Below are positions 20,651-29,706 of a DNA stretch of 39,679 bases, piece after piece (position 1 is the stretch's first letter; the number at the start of each line of letters is the position of its first letter). The position numbers and the translations under genes are program-made. A model generated the notes under the pieces. It was not told where the DNA came from. It worked only from the letters and a program-made list of their open reading frames with translations, and did no database searches. Origin of the DNA: Planctomycetota bacterium (lineage in GTDB: Bacteria > Planctomycetota > Planctomycetia > Pirellulales > Pirellulaceae). The stretch is taken from NCBI GenBank assembly GCA_963204995.1, contig CAUJKL010000261.1, positions 1-39,679 on the forward strand, read 5' to 3'.

Positions 20651-20680
20651 TTGACAACTCCCACCCTTAGGCGGTTTAAT
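20651..20680 (+). promoter_or_regulatory. Near-consensus sigma-70 promoter for the HU-like gene
   Basis: TTGACA (20651-20656, perfect -35) and TTTAAT (20675-20680, 5/6 to the -10) are separated by 18 bp. Transcription would start near 20687, giving a ~34-nt leader with GGAG at 20711-20714, 6 nt before ATG 20721. This is the best promoter-like match seen in the window and suits an abundant DNA-binding protein. Confidence 0.65.
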
Positions 20681-20720
20681 TACTGTCTTCATCACTGGAA
20701 CCAGGACAACGGAGTCGCAC

Positions 20721-21035
20721 ATGGAAAGCAATCAGAAGCCAATGACGAAGACCGAAATCATCTCGGCGTTGGCCGAAACGTCTGAGCTTACAAAACAACA
20801 AGTCGCTGGCTTGCTGGATGGGCTTACCAATCTAATCGGGAAAAACCTTGGCGATGAAGGACCGGGTGTATTCACGATCCCAGGTTTGGTGAAGTTGTCC
20901 GTCGTTCACAAGCCAGCCACCGAGGAACGCGAAGGAATCAACCCCTTCACGAAAGAACCGACTGTCTTTAAAGCCAAGCCGGCCAGCAAGAGCGTGAAAC
21001 TTCGCCCGCTGAAGGCATTGAAGGATCTGGTTTGA
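20721..21035 (+). CDS. HU-family DNA-binding protein
   Basis: The 104-aa protein resembles bacterial HU/IHF histone-like proteins. It begins with 'MTKTEIISALAETSELTKQQV', the helical dimerisation half of HU. The DNA-binding arm region, usually containing 'RNPQTGEEI', reads 'EREGINPFTKEPTVFKAKPA' here. The end 'SVKLRPLKALKDLV' matches the HU C-terminus ('vpkFKpGkaLkdaV'). The Pro at the arm tip is in 'INPF'. It is likely a nucleoid protein bending DNA as a dimer. Slight differences from canonical HU (Glu-rich arm flank and 'GPGVFTIPGLVKL' strands) place it in the group seen in planctomycetes. It is monocistronic with its own strong promoter. Confidence 0.92.
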   Translation: MESNQKPMTKTEIISALAETSELTKQQVAGLLDGLTNLIGKNLGDEGPGVFTIPGLVKLSVVHKPATEEREGINPFTKEPTVFKAKPASKSVKLRPLKALKDLV

Positions 21036-21177
21036 GTGTAGGATTCCCCATTGGTTAGCGCTGCCGTCCGAGGCCGCGCGCCACCTTTGGGGAAAGCATG
21101 GTCGCACAGAATCGCGTGTGACGATCGGACGATAGAACGTCCTCGTGGGAGGAAGCACGCCGAGTTGCAGAGGCTGG

Positions 21178-21189
21178 CGTGCTAGCACG
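21178..21189. repeat. 12-bp perfect palindrome and neighbouring hairpins downstream of the HU-like gene
   Basis: CGTGCTAGCACG (21178-21189) is fully self-complementary. A second hairpin at 21209-21238 (AGACGC...GCGTCT with inner ATCT/AGAT) lies just downstream. TTCCCCA/TGGGGAA arms flank the preceding 21050-21100 segment. Together these fill the 244 bp between the HU-like gene and the 60-aa gene. They may be a terminator plus repeat remnants; no function is shown. Confidence 0.4.
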
Positions 21190-21279
21190 TCGTCATAGCC
21201 AGCGAGCAAGACGCATCTACGTTAAAGATAGAGCGTCTGCGTTTCATCGCATTCGAGGTTTGGTGCGGAGGAATTCGAA

Positions 21280-21462
21280 GTGTCCCATTACCTGAATATC
21301 CCGGACGACCTTCTGAGCTTGATCGAGAAGCGCGAACGGGTTGATCGCCGCGTCGCTGAGCGTCGCGAGGAAGATGAACTGGCGGCCCGAAAAACCCTTC
21401 ACGAAGAAAGACGAGAGAGCCAGCGACGCAGCGATGAACCGCGACGAAAAGGCGACGAGTGA
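21280..21462 (+). CDS. Small highly charged protein (60 aa), unknown function
   Basis: A GTG start at 21280 is preceded by a strong Shine-Dalgarno, GGAGG at 21267-21271, with an 8-nt gap. The product begins MSHYLNIPDDLLSLIEKRER and continues with a long Arg/Glu-rich, probably coiled-coil tail (RRVAERREEDELAARK and similar). It has no cysteines, membrane segment or recognised domain. The strong start signal and the non-random charge pattern argue for a real gene. An opposite-strand frame over the same bases (21182-21625) looks like a shadow. It lies between the HU-like gene and the dockerin protein with no evident operon partner. Confidence 0.55.
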   Translation: MSHYLNIPDDLLSLIEKRERVDRRVAERREEDELAARKTLHEERRESQRRSDEPRRKGDE

Positions 21463-21894
21463 ACTGCGTGTCATCTGACGAGAGCGACACGACCGCAGTG
21501 CCCTTGCGTTGGCGCTCGAGGTGCGAATTAACACCCCGGCGGGGGCGCCGAACGCGGGATTTCTGAGCGTTATGCGAGCCTAGCAAATTCGCGATTGGGA
21601 GTATTGCTTCCCAATTATCGCCCAACTACACTCGGCCCAATAGAGGGAGCACACAACAAGGCTCCGCAACGCTGATCCGCTGAATTCCTGCATGTCCCTC
21701 AATCTTTTGGTTCGTGCCAGTTCTTCGACGCTAATCTTTCTCTGGGCATCTTCGTCGGCGCAATCGAACCGAATCGACATCGATTCGCCTCACAAGCCAC
21801 TAGTCCCCACTGCATCGATTGCCAAGCTCGGACTGCGCGCTGCATTCTCGATCGCGGTTTGTCATAGTCCAGCCCTTTCCGGAGCACGGCTTCC
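21463..21894. other. 432-bp non-coding stretch upstream of the dockerin protein
   Basis: No supported gene lies here. Visible structure includes a 7-bp hairpin ATTGGGA / TCCCAAT at 21594-21600 and 21609-21615, and a short inverted repeat GAATCG-ACAT-CGATTC at 21771-21786. A GC-rich run (ccccggcgggggcgcc) lies near 21533-21549. A long 5' leader or promoter for the 1636-aa gene is expected in this interval but no clear -35/-10 pair was found. Confidence 0.5.
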
Positions 21895-24800
21895 ATGAAA
21901 TTGTCGACCTTGATTGCCACACGTCGGAAGCGTTTCCGCCGCTCGGCTTCTCCTTTTTTCAAACTCGGTATCGAAAACCTCGAAGGTCGTTTGGTGATGG
22001 CCAGCATTCTGCCGGTCTCTGTGGCTGATCCCGCAGGCAGTTCGCCTGTCACTGCCAACGGCCCCAGCGAACAAGGCTCGATCAGCGGCGATGGCCGCTA
22101 CGTTGTGTACTTGAGCAACGCCGCAAACCTGGTAGCGGGGCAGACAGACACGATCGTCGCAGGGAACAACTACAAGGATGTCTTTCTGTACGACAGCGTC
22201 TCCAAGACGACGAAACTGGTGAGTGGATCGGGAGGTTCGGCGACCAAGACGGCTGACCATGAAAGCCTGGGCGCGGTCATCAGCGCGAACGGTCGCTACA
22301 TCGCATTCACCAGTCATGCTCAGGACGTAGTGCCTGGGCAAGTGGCAAGCGACTCCAACCAACTGAATCTGTTCTTGTACAACGTACAAACCGGCACGAC
22401 GACGCTGGTCAGCCATGCGAGCGGCTCGACAATAACTCCGGCCAACGGGACGGTCCTGGAAGGCTCGCCCGCGATCAGCGCCGATGGTCGACGCATCGCG
22501 TTCATTAGCGGCGCCTCGGACATGATCAGCGGTCTCACCGATGATCCAAGGACATACGATGTCTTCCTGTTCGACCGCGGAGACAACACGACTCCCGCGT
22601 CGATCAAGCTGGTCAGCCGTTCGGCCACGCTTCCCGCGACCGCGACCGGCTCGTTCTTTGTGGAGCAGGTGGCCTTAAGCGCCGACGGCAACTACGTCGC
22701 CTTTCAAAGCGCGAGCACGGACTTGGTAACAGATCAGAACGACAGTAACGGCCACGCAGACATCTTTCTGTTCAATGCGATCGATGACAAGGTGCGCCTG
22801 GTCAGCGGCGCGGAGGGCTCGACGACCATCGCCGCAAATGGCCCCTCGTTTCAAGCGGCCCCGCTCGCGATCAGTGCGCATGGCCGCTACGTTGCCTTTC
22901 GAAGTTTTGCCACCAACCTGATCGATGGTCAGATTGACATGAACTTCAATTCGGATGTTTTCCTGTTCGATCGCGATGCTGCCACGTCCCAGGATCGCTT
23001 GCGATTGATTAGCCACGCGCACGACTCGGCCGTCACGGCGGCCACTGGCAGCACCGCAGCCAGCGAGATTCCCGTCGTTAACGTGGACTTAGCCAATGAC
23101 GAGACTAGCGGTGCTGGACTGGTCATCGCCTATCAGAGCACCGCCACCAATCTCGCTGCTGGCGTCAGCGACAATGGCACTAGTCGCGACCTGTTTCTTT
23201 ATGAGGTAGCGACGGGAAGCAGCACGCTCCTAACACATAATGCAGCGTCGCAGAACACACCCGCTTCGACGCTGCTCGACTACGCGGTTGATAATCAGCC
23301 GGGTCGCACACCAGTCATCAGCAGCAACGGAAAGTTCATTGCCTATTCCAGCCCAGCCACCGACTTGGTTCCGAATCAAGTCGATTCGGTGTTGCTCATC
23401 ACCAATGACGTTTTCCGCTACGAAGTCAAAACGAAACTGAACTCACTGATGAGTGGCAACGGCGGCTCGATCGCGCAGACCGGCGACTCGCATTCGGCTG
23501 TGAGCGGGATTACGGCGGACGGCTCGAACGTCGTCTTCTCCAGTGAGTCCACCGACTTAATTGAAGGCGATGGGAACCTTAGCCAGGACGTCTTGCTAAG
23601 CTTTCTGTCCGTGCCACCGCCGCCGCAACCAGACTTGAAAGTCAACATTTCAGACACGCCGGACCCTGTACGTCGGTTCCGCGAGTCCGTGCATTCGGTG
23701 ACCGTACGTAACGACGGTGATGGCCCGGCCACCAACGTGCAAGTCGCCTCGGATCGGTTGCCGACCGGAGTGAGTTACGCAGATGGTGACAGTTCCGTCG
23801 GGTGCGATATGGTCGGCACGCGAGTGATCTGCACGCTCGGCACGATCGCGGTCGGCAGCGAGAAGTCGGTCGACATCGCCTACTTGCTGAACGTATCCGG
23901 AGTCGTGACGCTCGGCGCCACAGCTTCCGCAACCGAAACCGACCTCAGCCCGGTCGACAATACGGCCAGCGAGACGACGCGAGTCGTCGACGATCTGCAA
24001 TTAACGCTGACCGACTCGCCCGACCCGATCCACGTCGGTGAGGACTTGATGTATGAGTTCAGGGTCACCAACCCAAACTTGACGCCAGCCAGCAGTGTAA
24101 TGATATCGAGCCCGCTACCCGACAACGTGACGTTTGTTTCCGTGTCGACGAACTTGTGCAACGTCGCAGCAAACGTGTTTACTTGTAACATTGGACAACT
24201 CGATCCTAGCCAGAGCTTACCCTTGCGATACGTCGTGCGGCCACACCAACCAGGGACTCTTGTAAACCTCGGCGGCGTGGTAAGGGACAGCGGCGTGGAC
24301 GTGGGCGGAGTGCAGTCTATCACGACCACCGTTCGTCCCGCGAACGACGACTTTGCGAAACGACAAGTTTTGAGCGGCGCGCAGGGGAGTGTGGTTTCCG
24401 CCAGCAACCGAAATGCAACCGGCGAGTCGCTGCTCATCACAGGAGCAACTGAAACCAGTCCCGTTGACCCACAACAAGTTACGAAGTCGGTTTGGTATCA
24501 GTGGACGCCAACTTTCGCGGCAGGCAACTACGGCCAAGTGGATTTTTTCACTGCGGGCAGTAGCTTCGATACGCTGCTCACGGTGTACACGAAGTTGTTT
24601 GACGGCAGCCTCAAAGTATTGACACACAACGATGATGTTCCAATCGCAGGAGATCGAACCAGTCGCGTATCATTTAGCGCTCGCAGCGGTGTGAAGTTCT
24701 TCATCGCGGTCGATGGTTACCATGGTGCGGAGGGCGACATTACTCTCGCATGGACCCAAGGCGCTGAGTTGCAACCGGGTCCGGTGCAGCAAATTGTCGA

Positions 24801-26805
24801 GCGTCTTAATCCTGCACAAGTAAATGCCGGCACGGGGCCCGAACTTATTACTGTCCGGGGGACTGGCTTTAGCTCGCAATCTGTCGGTTTCGTCAATGGT
24901 CAGCAACGTCCTACGGCTGTTATCGCCGAAGGAAATGATCTTGTTTTAGCGGTGGGTCTAACAGCGGAAGACAAGGCCTTCCCTGGTTCTGCGCAAATCA
25001 GCGTCCGCACGGGCGATGCTGTTTCCGAAGTCAATCAGAAATCCACGCTATTGATCGGCAACTATGAGACGGTCACCGTGGTGGCAGGCGAGTCGGGCAC
25101 TGGTCGCACGCGCACGCTGCTGGGTGCCGGTAAGCCGCAGCCGTTTACAGAGTGGAAGACGACGTGCGACCCACAATCAACAGGTGGGCATTGCGTCAGT
25201 ACCTTGGTCGTCTACCTCGCTCCCACTGGACAATTCTGCGATCGCAACGAGCTTTGCTTTCCTACACTTCGACAGTACCAAATCGCCCACGGATTGTACT
25301 GCGATGATTTTGCATGTTCGACTTCACTTGACGGCTATAAACGCAGTCACAACGGTCAGTTTCCAACGGATCCCGCGATGCCCGGTGCGGTAGTGGCCGA
25401 CAGCGCCTATAGCGTTCAACTCACGGGCACCGTACAGTTGGGCTCGCTCATGCTAGGGACAGGCGCAGCCATTCCCGACGGTGCGATGTTGATCGGACAA
25501 GATGGTGCCAGCTTAATCGGTCAGGACGGTGCCAGCTTATTGGACGGCTTACGCGCCGCTGGACTCATCGGTCAAGACGGTGCCAGTCTCATCGGTCAGG
25601 ATGGTGCGAGTGTCGTTGCCAACGACGGTGCCGGTCTCGTTAATCGAGGCAACGGCGAAGGAGAACCATCACCAGCGATCCAACCCTCGGGTTGGTTCAT
25701 CTTGCGAGACAGCAACGGCAATCCTGCCACAATGACCAACACTTCGAATCTTGATGGCACGACGTCGGGCACGGGATCGCTCGAATTAGACGCAGCAACA
25801 TTGGCCAAGTTATCGAACGGAATGATCTTTGCCATCGTTGTACCGGACAAACTGGAATTCAGTGCCGACAGTTACACCGTGGCTGAGAACCGCGGCGAAG
25901 CCCTGATCACGGTGACCCGCACCGGCACGAGTGTGGGCCGCGTGACGGTGCAATACTCAACCGAGGACGATACAGCGACGGCAGGCGAGGACTACACGGC
26001 GACCTCCGGTACATTGACGTTCGAAAGCGGCGAGATGAGCAAGACTTTCACCATTCCCATTCTTACCGACACAACGACGGAATCCGAAGAGAAGATCAAG
26101 TTGATATTGAGCATGCCCGGTGGGATTGTTCGCCTTGGCCCGCAAACGACTTCTCTCGTATCGATCACCCCGCCGGCCTTCCCGTGGCAAAACCCGCGCG
26201 ACCGTCTGGACGTGAATGGCGATATGTCCGTGTCACCAATTGATGTCTTACAAATCGTCAACGAACTGAACATTCCCATGTTCACGGGGCAGAACGGTCT
26301 CCTGCCCGCACCGCCCAGCAGCGGTGTGCCCAGCTTTTACGACGTCAGCGGAGACGGTGTTGTATCGCCAATCGACGCCTTGCTGATTGTCAACTTTTTG
26401 AATACCGGAGTGCGTCCCTCTCCCGAGGGCACGGACCAACTCGCTGAAACCGACGCGAGCTCATGGCTGCTGTCCAATCCTGTCACCTCGGCGCTCCCAC
26501 CTGCTCCATGTCCATCGTTGGGCACATGCGACCAAGTTCGTATGTTTAGTAACTCAGATCGAGCGCTGAAAGCTGATACCATGTCGAGCAAGGATGTGAG
26601 CGGCAACTCTCATCGCGATGCGATCTTCGCCCGATGGGCTGATTCAACTTCGACAAGCCAGCGGGACAACTTCGTCAGACCCACCGACAATCGCATGGAC
26701 GCCAGACATGGGCGAAACCCCATGCGGCACAGCGAGGAGTTTACGGCGTTGGAAGACGTCTTGACACGCGATGCGGGCGCTCGACCATTGGGTCAAGACG
26801 CTTAG
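21895..26805 (+). CDS. Giant exported multidomain protein: propeller repeats, DUF11, PPC, IPT, Calx-beta, dockerin
   Basis: The 1636-aa protein starts with a basic leader and 'GIENLEGRLVMAS', the planctomycete N-terminal motif of many large exported proteins. Residues ~50-575 hold about eight TolB/WD40-like repeats ('SGDGRYVVYLSNA', 'DVFLYD', 'KLVS'). Two DUF11-type repeats (~578-810) and a pre-peptidase C-terminal-like domain (~814-955, 'ANDDFAKRQVLSG') follow. An IPT/TIG-like segment spans ~964-1055. A six-cysteine segment (~1085-1135) and tandem LIGQDGAS repeats (~1198-1248) come next. A Calx-beta domain lies at ~1318-1423, and a dockerin pair with Asp-rich calcium loops ('DVNGDMSVSPIDVLQIVNEL', 'DVSGDGVVSPIDALLIVNFL') at ~1435-1503. 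The last ~130 residues are polar. It is probably a surface adhesin or scaffolded protein; no enzyme domain was recognised. Confidence 0.9.
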   Translation: MKLSTLIATRRKRFRRSASPFFKLGIENLEGRLVMASILPVSVADPAGSSPVTANGPSEQGSISGDGRYVVYLSNAANLVAGQTDTIVAGNNYKDVFLYDSVSKTTKLVSGSGGSATKTADHESLGAVISANGRYIAFTSHAQDVVPGQVASDSNQLNLFLYNVQTGTTTLVSHASGSTITPANGTVLEGSPAISADGRRIAFISGASDMISGLTDDPRTYDVFLFDRGDNTTPASIKLVSRSATLPATATGSFFVEQVALSADGNYVAFQSASTDLVTDQNDSNGHADIFLFNAIDDKVRLVSGAEGSTTIAANGPSFQAAPLAISAHGRYVAFRSFATNLIDGQIDMNFNSDVFLFDRDAATSQDRLRLISHAHDSAVTAATGSTAASEIPVVNVDLANDETSGAGLVIAYQSTATNLAAGVSDNGTSRDLFLYEVATGSSTLLTHNAASQNTPASTLLDYAVDNQPGRTPVISSNGKFIAYSSPATDLVPNQVDSVLLITNDVFRYEVKTKLNSLMSGNGGSIAQTGDSHSAVSGITADGSNVVFSSESTDLIEGDGNLSQDVLLSFLSVPPPPQPDLKVNISDTPDPVRRFRESVHSVTVRNDGDGPATNVQVASDRLPTGVSYADGDSSVGCDMVGTRVICTLGTIAVGSEKSVDIAYLLNVSGVVTLGATASATETDLSPVDNTASETTRVVDDLQLTLTDSPDPIHVGEDLMYEFRVTNPNLTPASSVMISSPLPDNVTFVSVSTNLCNVAANVFTCNIGQLDPSQSLPLRYVVRPHQPGTLVNLGGVVRDSGVDVGGVQSITTTVRPANDDFAKRQVLSGAQGSVVSASNRNATGESLLITGATETSPVDPQQVTKSVWYQWTPTFAAGNYGQVDFFTAGSSFDTLLTVYTKLFDGSLKVLTHNDDVPIAGDRTSRVSFSARSGVKFFIAVDGYHGAEGDITLAWTQGAELQPGPVQQIVERLNPAQVNAGTGPELITVRGTGFSSQSVGFVNGQQRPTAVIAEGNDLVLAVGLTAEDKAFPGSAQISVRTGDAVSEVNQKSTLLIGNYETVTVVAGESGTGRTRTLLGAGKPQPFTEWKTTCDPQSTGGHCVSTLVVYLAPTGQFCDRNELCFPTLRQYQIAHGLYCDDFACSTSLDGYKRSHNGQFPTDPAMPGAVVADSAYSVQLTGTVQLGSLMLGTGAAIPDGAMLIGQDGASLIGQDGASLLDGLRAAGLIGQDGASLIGQDGASVVANDGAGLVNRGNGEGEPSPAIQPSGWFILRDSNGNPATMTNTSNLDGTTSGTGSLELDAATLAKLSNGMIFAIVVPDKLEFSADSYTVAENRGEALITVTRTGTSVGRVTVQYSTEDDTATAGEDYTATSGTLTFESGEMSKTFTIPILTDTTTESEEKIKLILSMPGGIVRLGPQTTSLVSITPPAFPWQNPRDRLDVNGDMSVSPIDVLQIVNELNIPMFTGQNGLLPAPPSSGVPSFYDVSGDGVVSPIDALLIVNFLNTGVRPSPEGTDQLAETDASSWLLSNPVTSALPPAPCPSLGTCDQVRMFSNSDRALKADTMSSKDVSGNSHRDAIFARWADSTSTSQRDNFVRPTDNRMDARHGRNPMRHSEEFTALEDVLTRDAGARPLGQDA
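25488..25640 (+). repeat. 24-bp tandem repeats coding LIGQDGAS
   Basis: Within the giant protein gene, four near-identical copies of LIGQDGAS occur as two tandem pairs split by a 'LLDGLRAAG' spacer, followed by degenerate copies ('VVANDGAG', 'LVNRGNGE'). The DNA copies differ at third positions while the residues stay the same, so selection on the peptide is likely. An 8-residue period with Asp-Gly turns would suit a beta-roll or beta-helix turn. Confidence 0.8.
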
Positions 26806-26895
26806 GAACGCGGCATTGAAGTCTCATCTTGAGAGATCTGGCGGTTATTGAAAGGTCGCCAAGGCTCGGGAAGTGACTGTGTCGCAAAACGGAAA

Positions 26896-26913
26896 GCGGC
26901 GACATGTCACCGC
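26896..26913. repeat. Quasi-palindromic REP-like element
   Basis: GCGGCGACATGTCACCGC is an 18-bp palindrome with one mismatched pair. It lies in the 122-bp gap between the convergent dockerin-protein and clpB genes. Read on the minus strand it fits the 'TGGAGTGCGG.GACATG' repeat type I associate with planctomycete intergenic DNA. It may also serve as a terminator stem for either gene. Confidence 0.5.
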
Positions 26914-26927
26914 ACTCCAAATTGCTG

Positions 26928-29594
26928 TTAGCCAACTGACGCCGTCTCGATCACTGTCTCGCCTGCTTCCGAAGTCTTAAAAGCAAACTCGCCGTCCTGG
27001 GCATCGATCGTCAGGATGTGTCCTTCCTTGACGTTGCCTTTGAGGATCTCGGTAGCCAGCGGATTTTGGATGCGCTGCTGGATCACTCGCTTTAACGGCC
27101 GCGCACCGTAACTTGGGTCATAGCCTTCGCTGGCAATCGCGTCTTGGGCGGCTGGTGTCACATGCAACGTGATGCCTTGCTGTTCCAACTGCTTGGCGAG
27201 GCCGCGCGTCTGGATTTCGACGATGGTACGAATCTGAGTTCGATCGAGCGGGTGGAAGATGATCGTTTCGTCGATGCGATTCAAAAACTCAGGTAAGAAT
27301 CGAGCTTGCAGCGATTCTTTCACGGCAGTGCGCATCTCCTGCTCGTCCCCACCCTCTTCAGCGATCTGCTGAATCATCTGGCTGCCGATATTGCTAGTCA
27401 TCACGATGACCGTGTTGGTAAAGTCGACCGTGTTGCCGTGGTTGTCCGTCAGTCGGCCATCATCCAACACTTGTAACAGGATGTTGAACACATCGCGGTG
27501 AGCCTTCTCGATTTCGTCAAGCAACACGACGCTGTAAGGTCGCCGGCGAACTGCTTCCGTAAGCTTGCCACCTTCTTCGTAGCCGACATAGCCAGGAGGG
27601 GCACCGATCAAACGGCTGACCGTGTGCTTCTCCATAAACTCGCTCATGTCGAGCCGAACCATCGCATGCTCGTCGTCGAACATGATCTCGGCCAAGGCTT
27701 TGCACAACTCCGTTTTACCCACGCCGGTGGGACCGAGGAAGATGAATGAACCGAGCGGTCGATGGGGATCTTGCAAGCCACTGCGACTGCGGCGAACTGC
27801 ATTCGAGACCGCTTCGACGGCTTCGTTCTGGCCAACAACGCGCTGATGCAAACGCTCTTCCATAACGAGCAGCTTCGCGCGTTCGGTCTCGAGCATTCTG
27901 GTCACCGGGATGCCGGTCCAGGCACTCACGACTTCCGCGATCTCGTCATCCGTCACTTCTTGGCGCAGCAAACGTCGCTCCGATGTTTGTGCGGCCGGCG
28001 CATCGCTTTCCGCCTCGATCCGCTGTGCGAGTTGCCGAAGCTGAACATCTAGTTCGTATAACTTCTGATAATCGGCCTCACCGACGGGAATGCCGCTCGA
28101 TTGTTTTTCTTTGATCGCGGCATCCAGCTGCGTGTATTCCAACTGAACTCGCTCGGCGTCCTGCCGCACTTTCTGAATGTCGCCCACACCGAGTTTCTCG
28201 GCTTCCCATTGCTCGCGCAAACTGGCGAGCTTGTGCTTGAGCGACTCCATTTCATCTTCGATATCCGCAAGTCGCTCTTGAGCGGTGTCTTCCGTCTCTT
28301 CGGCAAGTTGACGCGCGGCAAGCTCAAGCTGTCGAAGGCGGCGTTGCACTTCATCAATGGCTGCCGGGACGCTCTCCAATTCCATCGCCACGCGACTGGC
28401 CGCTTCATCGACTAAGTCGATCGCTTTGTCTGGTAGGAAGCGACCGGTAATGTAGCGATGCGAGAGTCGAGCGGCGGAGACCAGTGCCGAGTCCTTGATC
28501 TTTACACCATGGTGACCCTCGTAGCGGGCTTTGTGTCCTCGCAGGATCGTAATCGTGTCCTCGACCGACGGTTCGCCGACGAATACAGGCTGAAAACGAC
28601 GCTCCAAGGCTTTGTCTTTTTCAACGTGCTGGCGATACTCGTCCAGCGTCGTGGCACCGATACAACGTAGGTCACCTCGTGCGAGTGCGGGTTTCAGCAG
28701 GTTTGCCGCATCCGCCGCGCCCTCGGCAGCTCCGGCACCGACGACCGTGTGCAGTTCGTCGATAAACAACACGACGTTTCCGCCCGCGTCTTGGACCTCG
28801 CGGAGGACTGCTTTCAAACGGTCTTCGAACTCGCCGCGAAACTTCGTCCCTGCGATCAGGGCTCCCATGTCGAGTGCGATCACGCGTTTGTTCTTCAAGC
28901 TTTGCGGGACGTCACCTTGGACGATGCGTAATGCGAGCCCTTCCGCGATCGCGGTCTTGCCGACACCGGGATCGCCGATCAACACCGGATTGTTTTTCGT
29001 GCGTCGTGATAGCACCTGAATCACGCGACGAATCTCGTTGTCGCGACCAATCACGGGATCGAGTTTTCCGGCGTTGGCCGCTTCGACGAGATCGATGCCG
29101 TACCGCTGGAGCGCCTGATACTTTTCTTCGGGGTTCTGGTCGGTCACGCGGCTCGAACCGCGAACCGTTTGCAGAGCCGACAGAATGTCCGCTTCGCGAA
29201 CGCCGTTCAGCTCGAGGATCTGCTTCGCCTTGGTCTTCCCTTTTGTTAAAGCAACAAGCAGATGCTCGGTCGAAACGAATTCGTCTTTCATTGCGCTCGC
29301 ATCGCGAGCACTTGTCTCAAGGACGTCGCGCAACCCCGCGTTGACTTGAGGTTGCGAGCCGCCTGAAGTTTTCGGCAACCGCGACAATTCGGCTTCGACC
29401 ATCTTGCTCAGCTGATCGCGATTGACGCCAATCTTGTTGAAGATGGGCTGAACGACCCCCTCGCTTTCTCGTAGCAGCGCGCTCAGCAAATGAAGTGCAT
29501 CGACCTCGGGATGGCCCTTTTCCGTTGCCAGATTTTGAGCTGCGGCGACTGCCTCTTGGGCCTTGATCGTCAGCTTGTCGAATCGAAACGCCAT
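26928..29594 (-). CDS. clpB: ATP-dependent disaggregase ClpB
   Basis: The 888-aa protein is a full-length ClpB/Hsp104 chaperone that, with DnaK, pulls proteins out of aggregates. The N-domain covers ~1-150 ([19 protein letters not shown]). AAA-1 spans ~165-410, with Walker A GDPGVGKT and Walker B '[15 protein letters not shown]'. The coiled-coil middle domain (~410-530, '[20 protein letters not shown]') is specific to ClpB rather than ClpA/C. AAA-2 covers ~555-770, with Walker [11 protein letters not shown], '[11 protein letters not shown]' and sensor-2 '[10 protein letters not shown]'. No ClpP-binding IGF/L loop is evident. The AUG has GGAGC upstream. It lies 112 bp downstream of dnaK on the same strand, so co-expression is likely. 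Confidence 0.97.
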   Translation of the reverse strand: MAFRFDKLTIKAQEAVAAAQNLATEKGHPEVDALHLLSALLRESEGVVQPIFNKIGVNRDQLSKMVEAELSRLPKTSGGSQPQVNAGLRDVLETSARDASAMKDEFVSTEHLLVALTKGKTKAKQILELNGVREADILSALQTVRGSSRVTDQNPEEKYQALQRYGIDLVEAANAGKLDPVIGRDNEIRRVIQVLSRRTKNNPVLIGDPGVGKTAIAEGLALRIVQGDVPQSLKNKRVIALDMGALIAGTKFRGEFEDRLKAVLREVQDAGGNVVLFIDELHTVVGAGAAEGAADAANLLKPALARGDLRCIGATTLDEYRQHVEKDKALERRFQPVFVGEPSVEDTITILRGHKARYEGHHGVKIKDSALVSAARLSHRYITGRFLPDKAIDLVDEAASRVAMELESVPAAIDEVQRRLRQLELAARQLAEETEDTAQERLADIEDEMESLKHKLASLREQWEAEKLGVGDIQKVRQDAERVQLEYTQLDAAIKEKQSSGIPVGEADYQKLYELDVQLRQLAQRIEAESDAPAAQTSERRLLRQEVTDDEIAEVVSAWTGIPVTRMLETERAKLLVMEERLHQRVVGQNEAVEAVSNAVRRSRSGLQDPHRPLGSFIFLGPTGVGKTELCKALAEIMFDDEHAMVRLDMSEFMEKHTVSRLIGAPPGYVGYEEGGKLTEAVRRRPYSVVLLDEIEKAHRDVFNILLQVLDDGRLTDNHGNTVDFTNTVIVMTSNIGSQMIQQIAEEGGDEQEMRTAVKESLQARFLPEFLNRIDETIIFHPLDRTQIRTIVEIQTRGLAKQLEQQGITLHVTPAAQDAIASEGYDPSYGARPLKRVIQQRIQNPLATEILKGNVKEGHILTIDAQDGEFAFKTSEAGETVIETASVG

Positions 29595-29706
29595 CGCTTA
29601 GCTCCTTTTCATCACCACCGGCGCGCAAACGCAGTGCAGATGAATTCGTCCTATCTCTGCGCTGCCGTCACGACAGCTCGAATGTCGAACTCCCGCCGAC
29701 CCGCCG

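Noticed and set aside
21182-21625. 147-aa minus-strand frame opposite the 60-aa charged protein
   Set aside because: No ribosome-binding site or family signal; the plus-strand frame has a strong GGAGG start.
25488-25640. CRISPR or integron-like repeat in the giant gene
   Set aside because: The 24-bp units are in frame and encode a constant octapeptide, so they are coding repeats.
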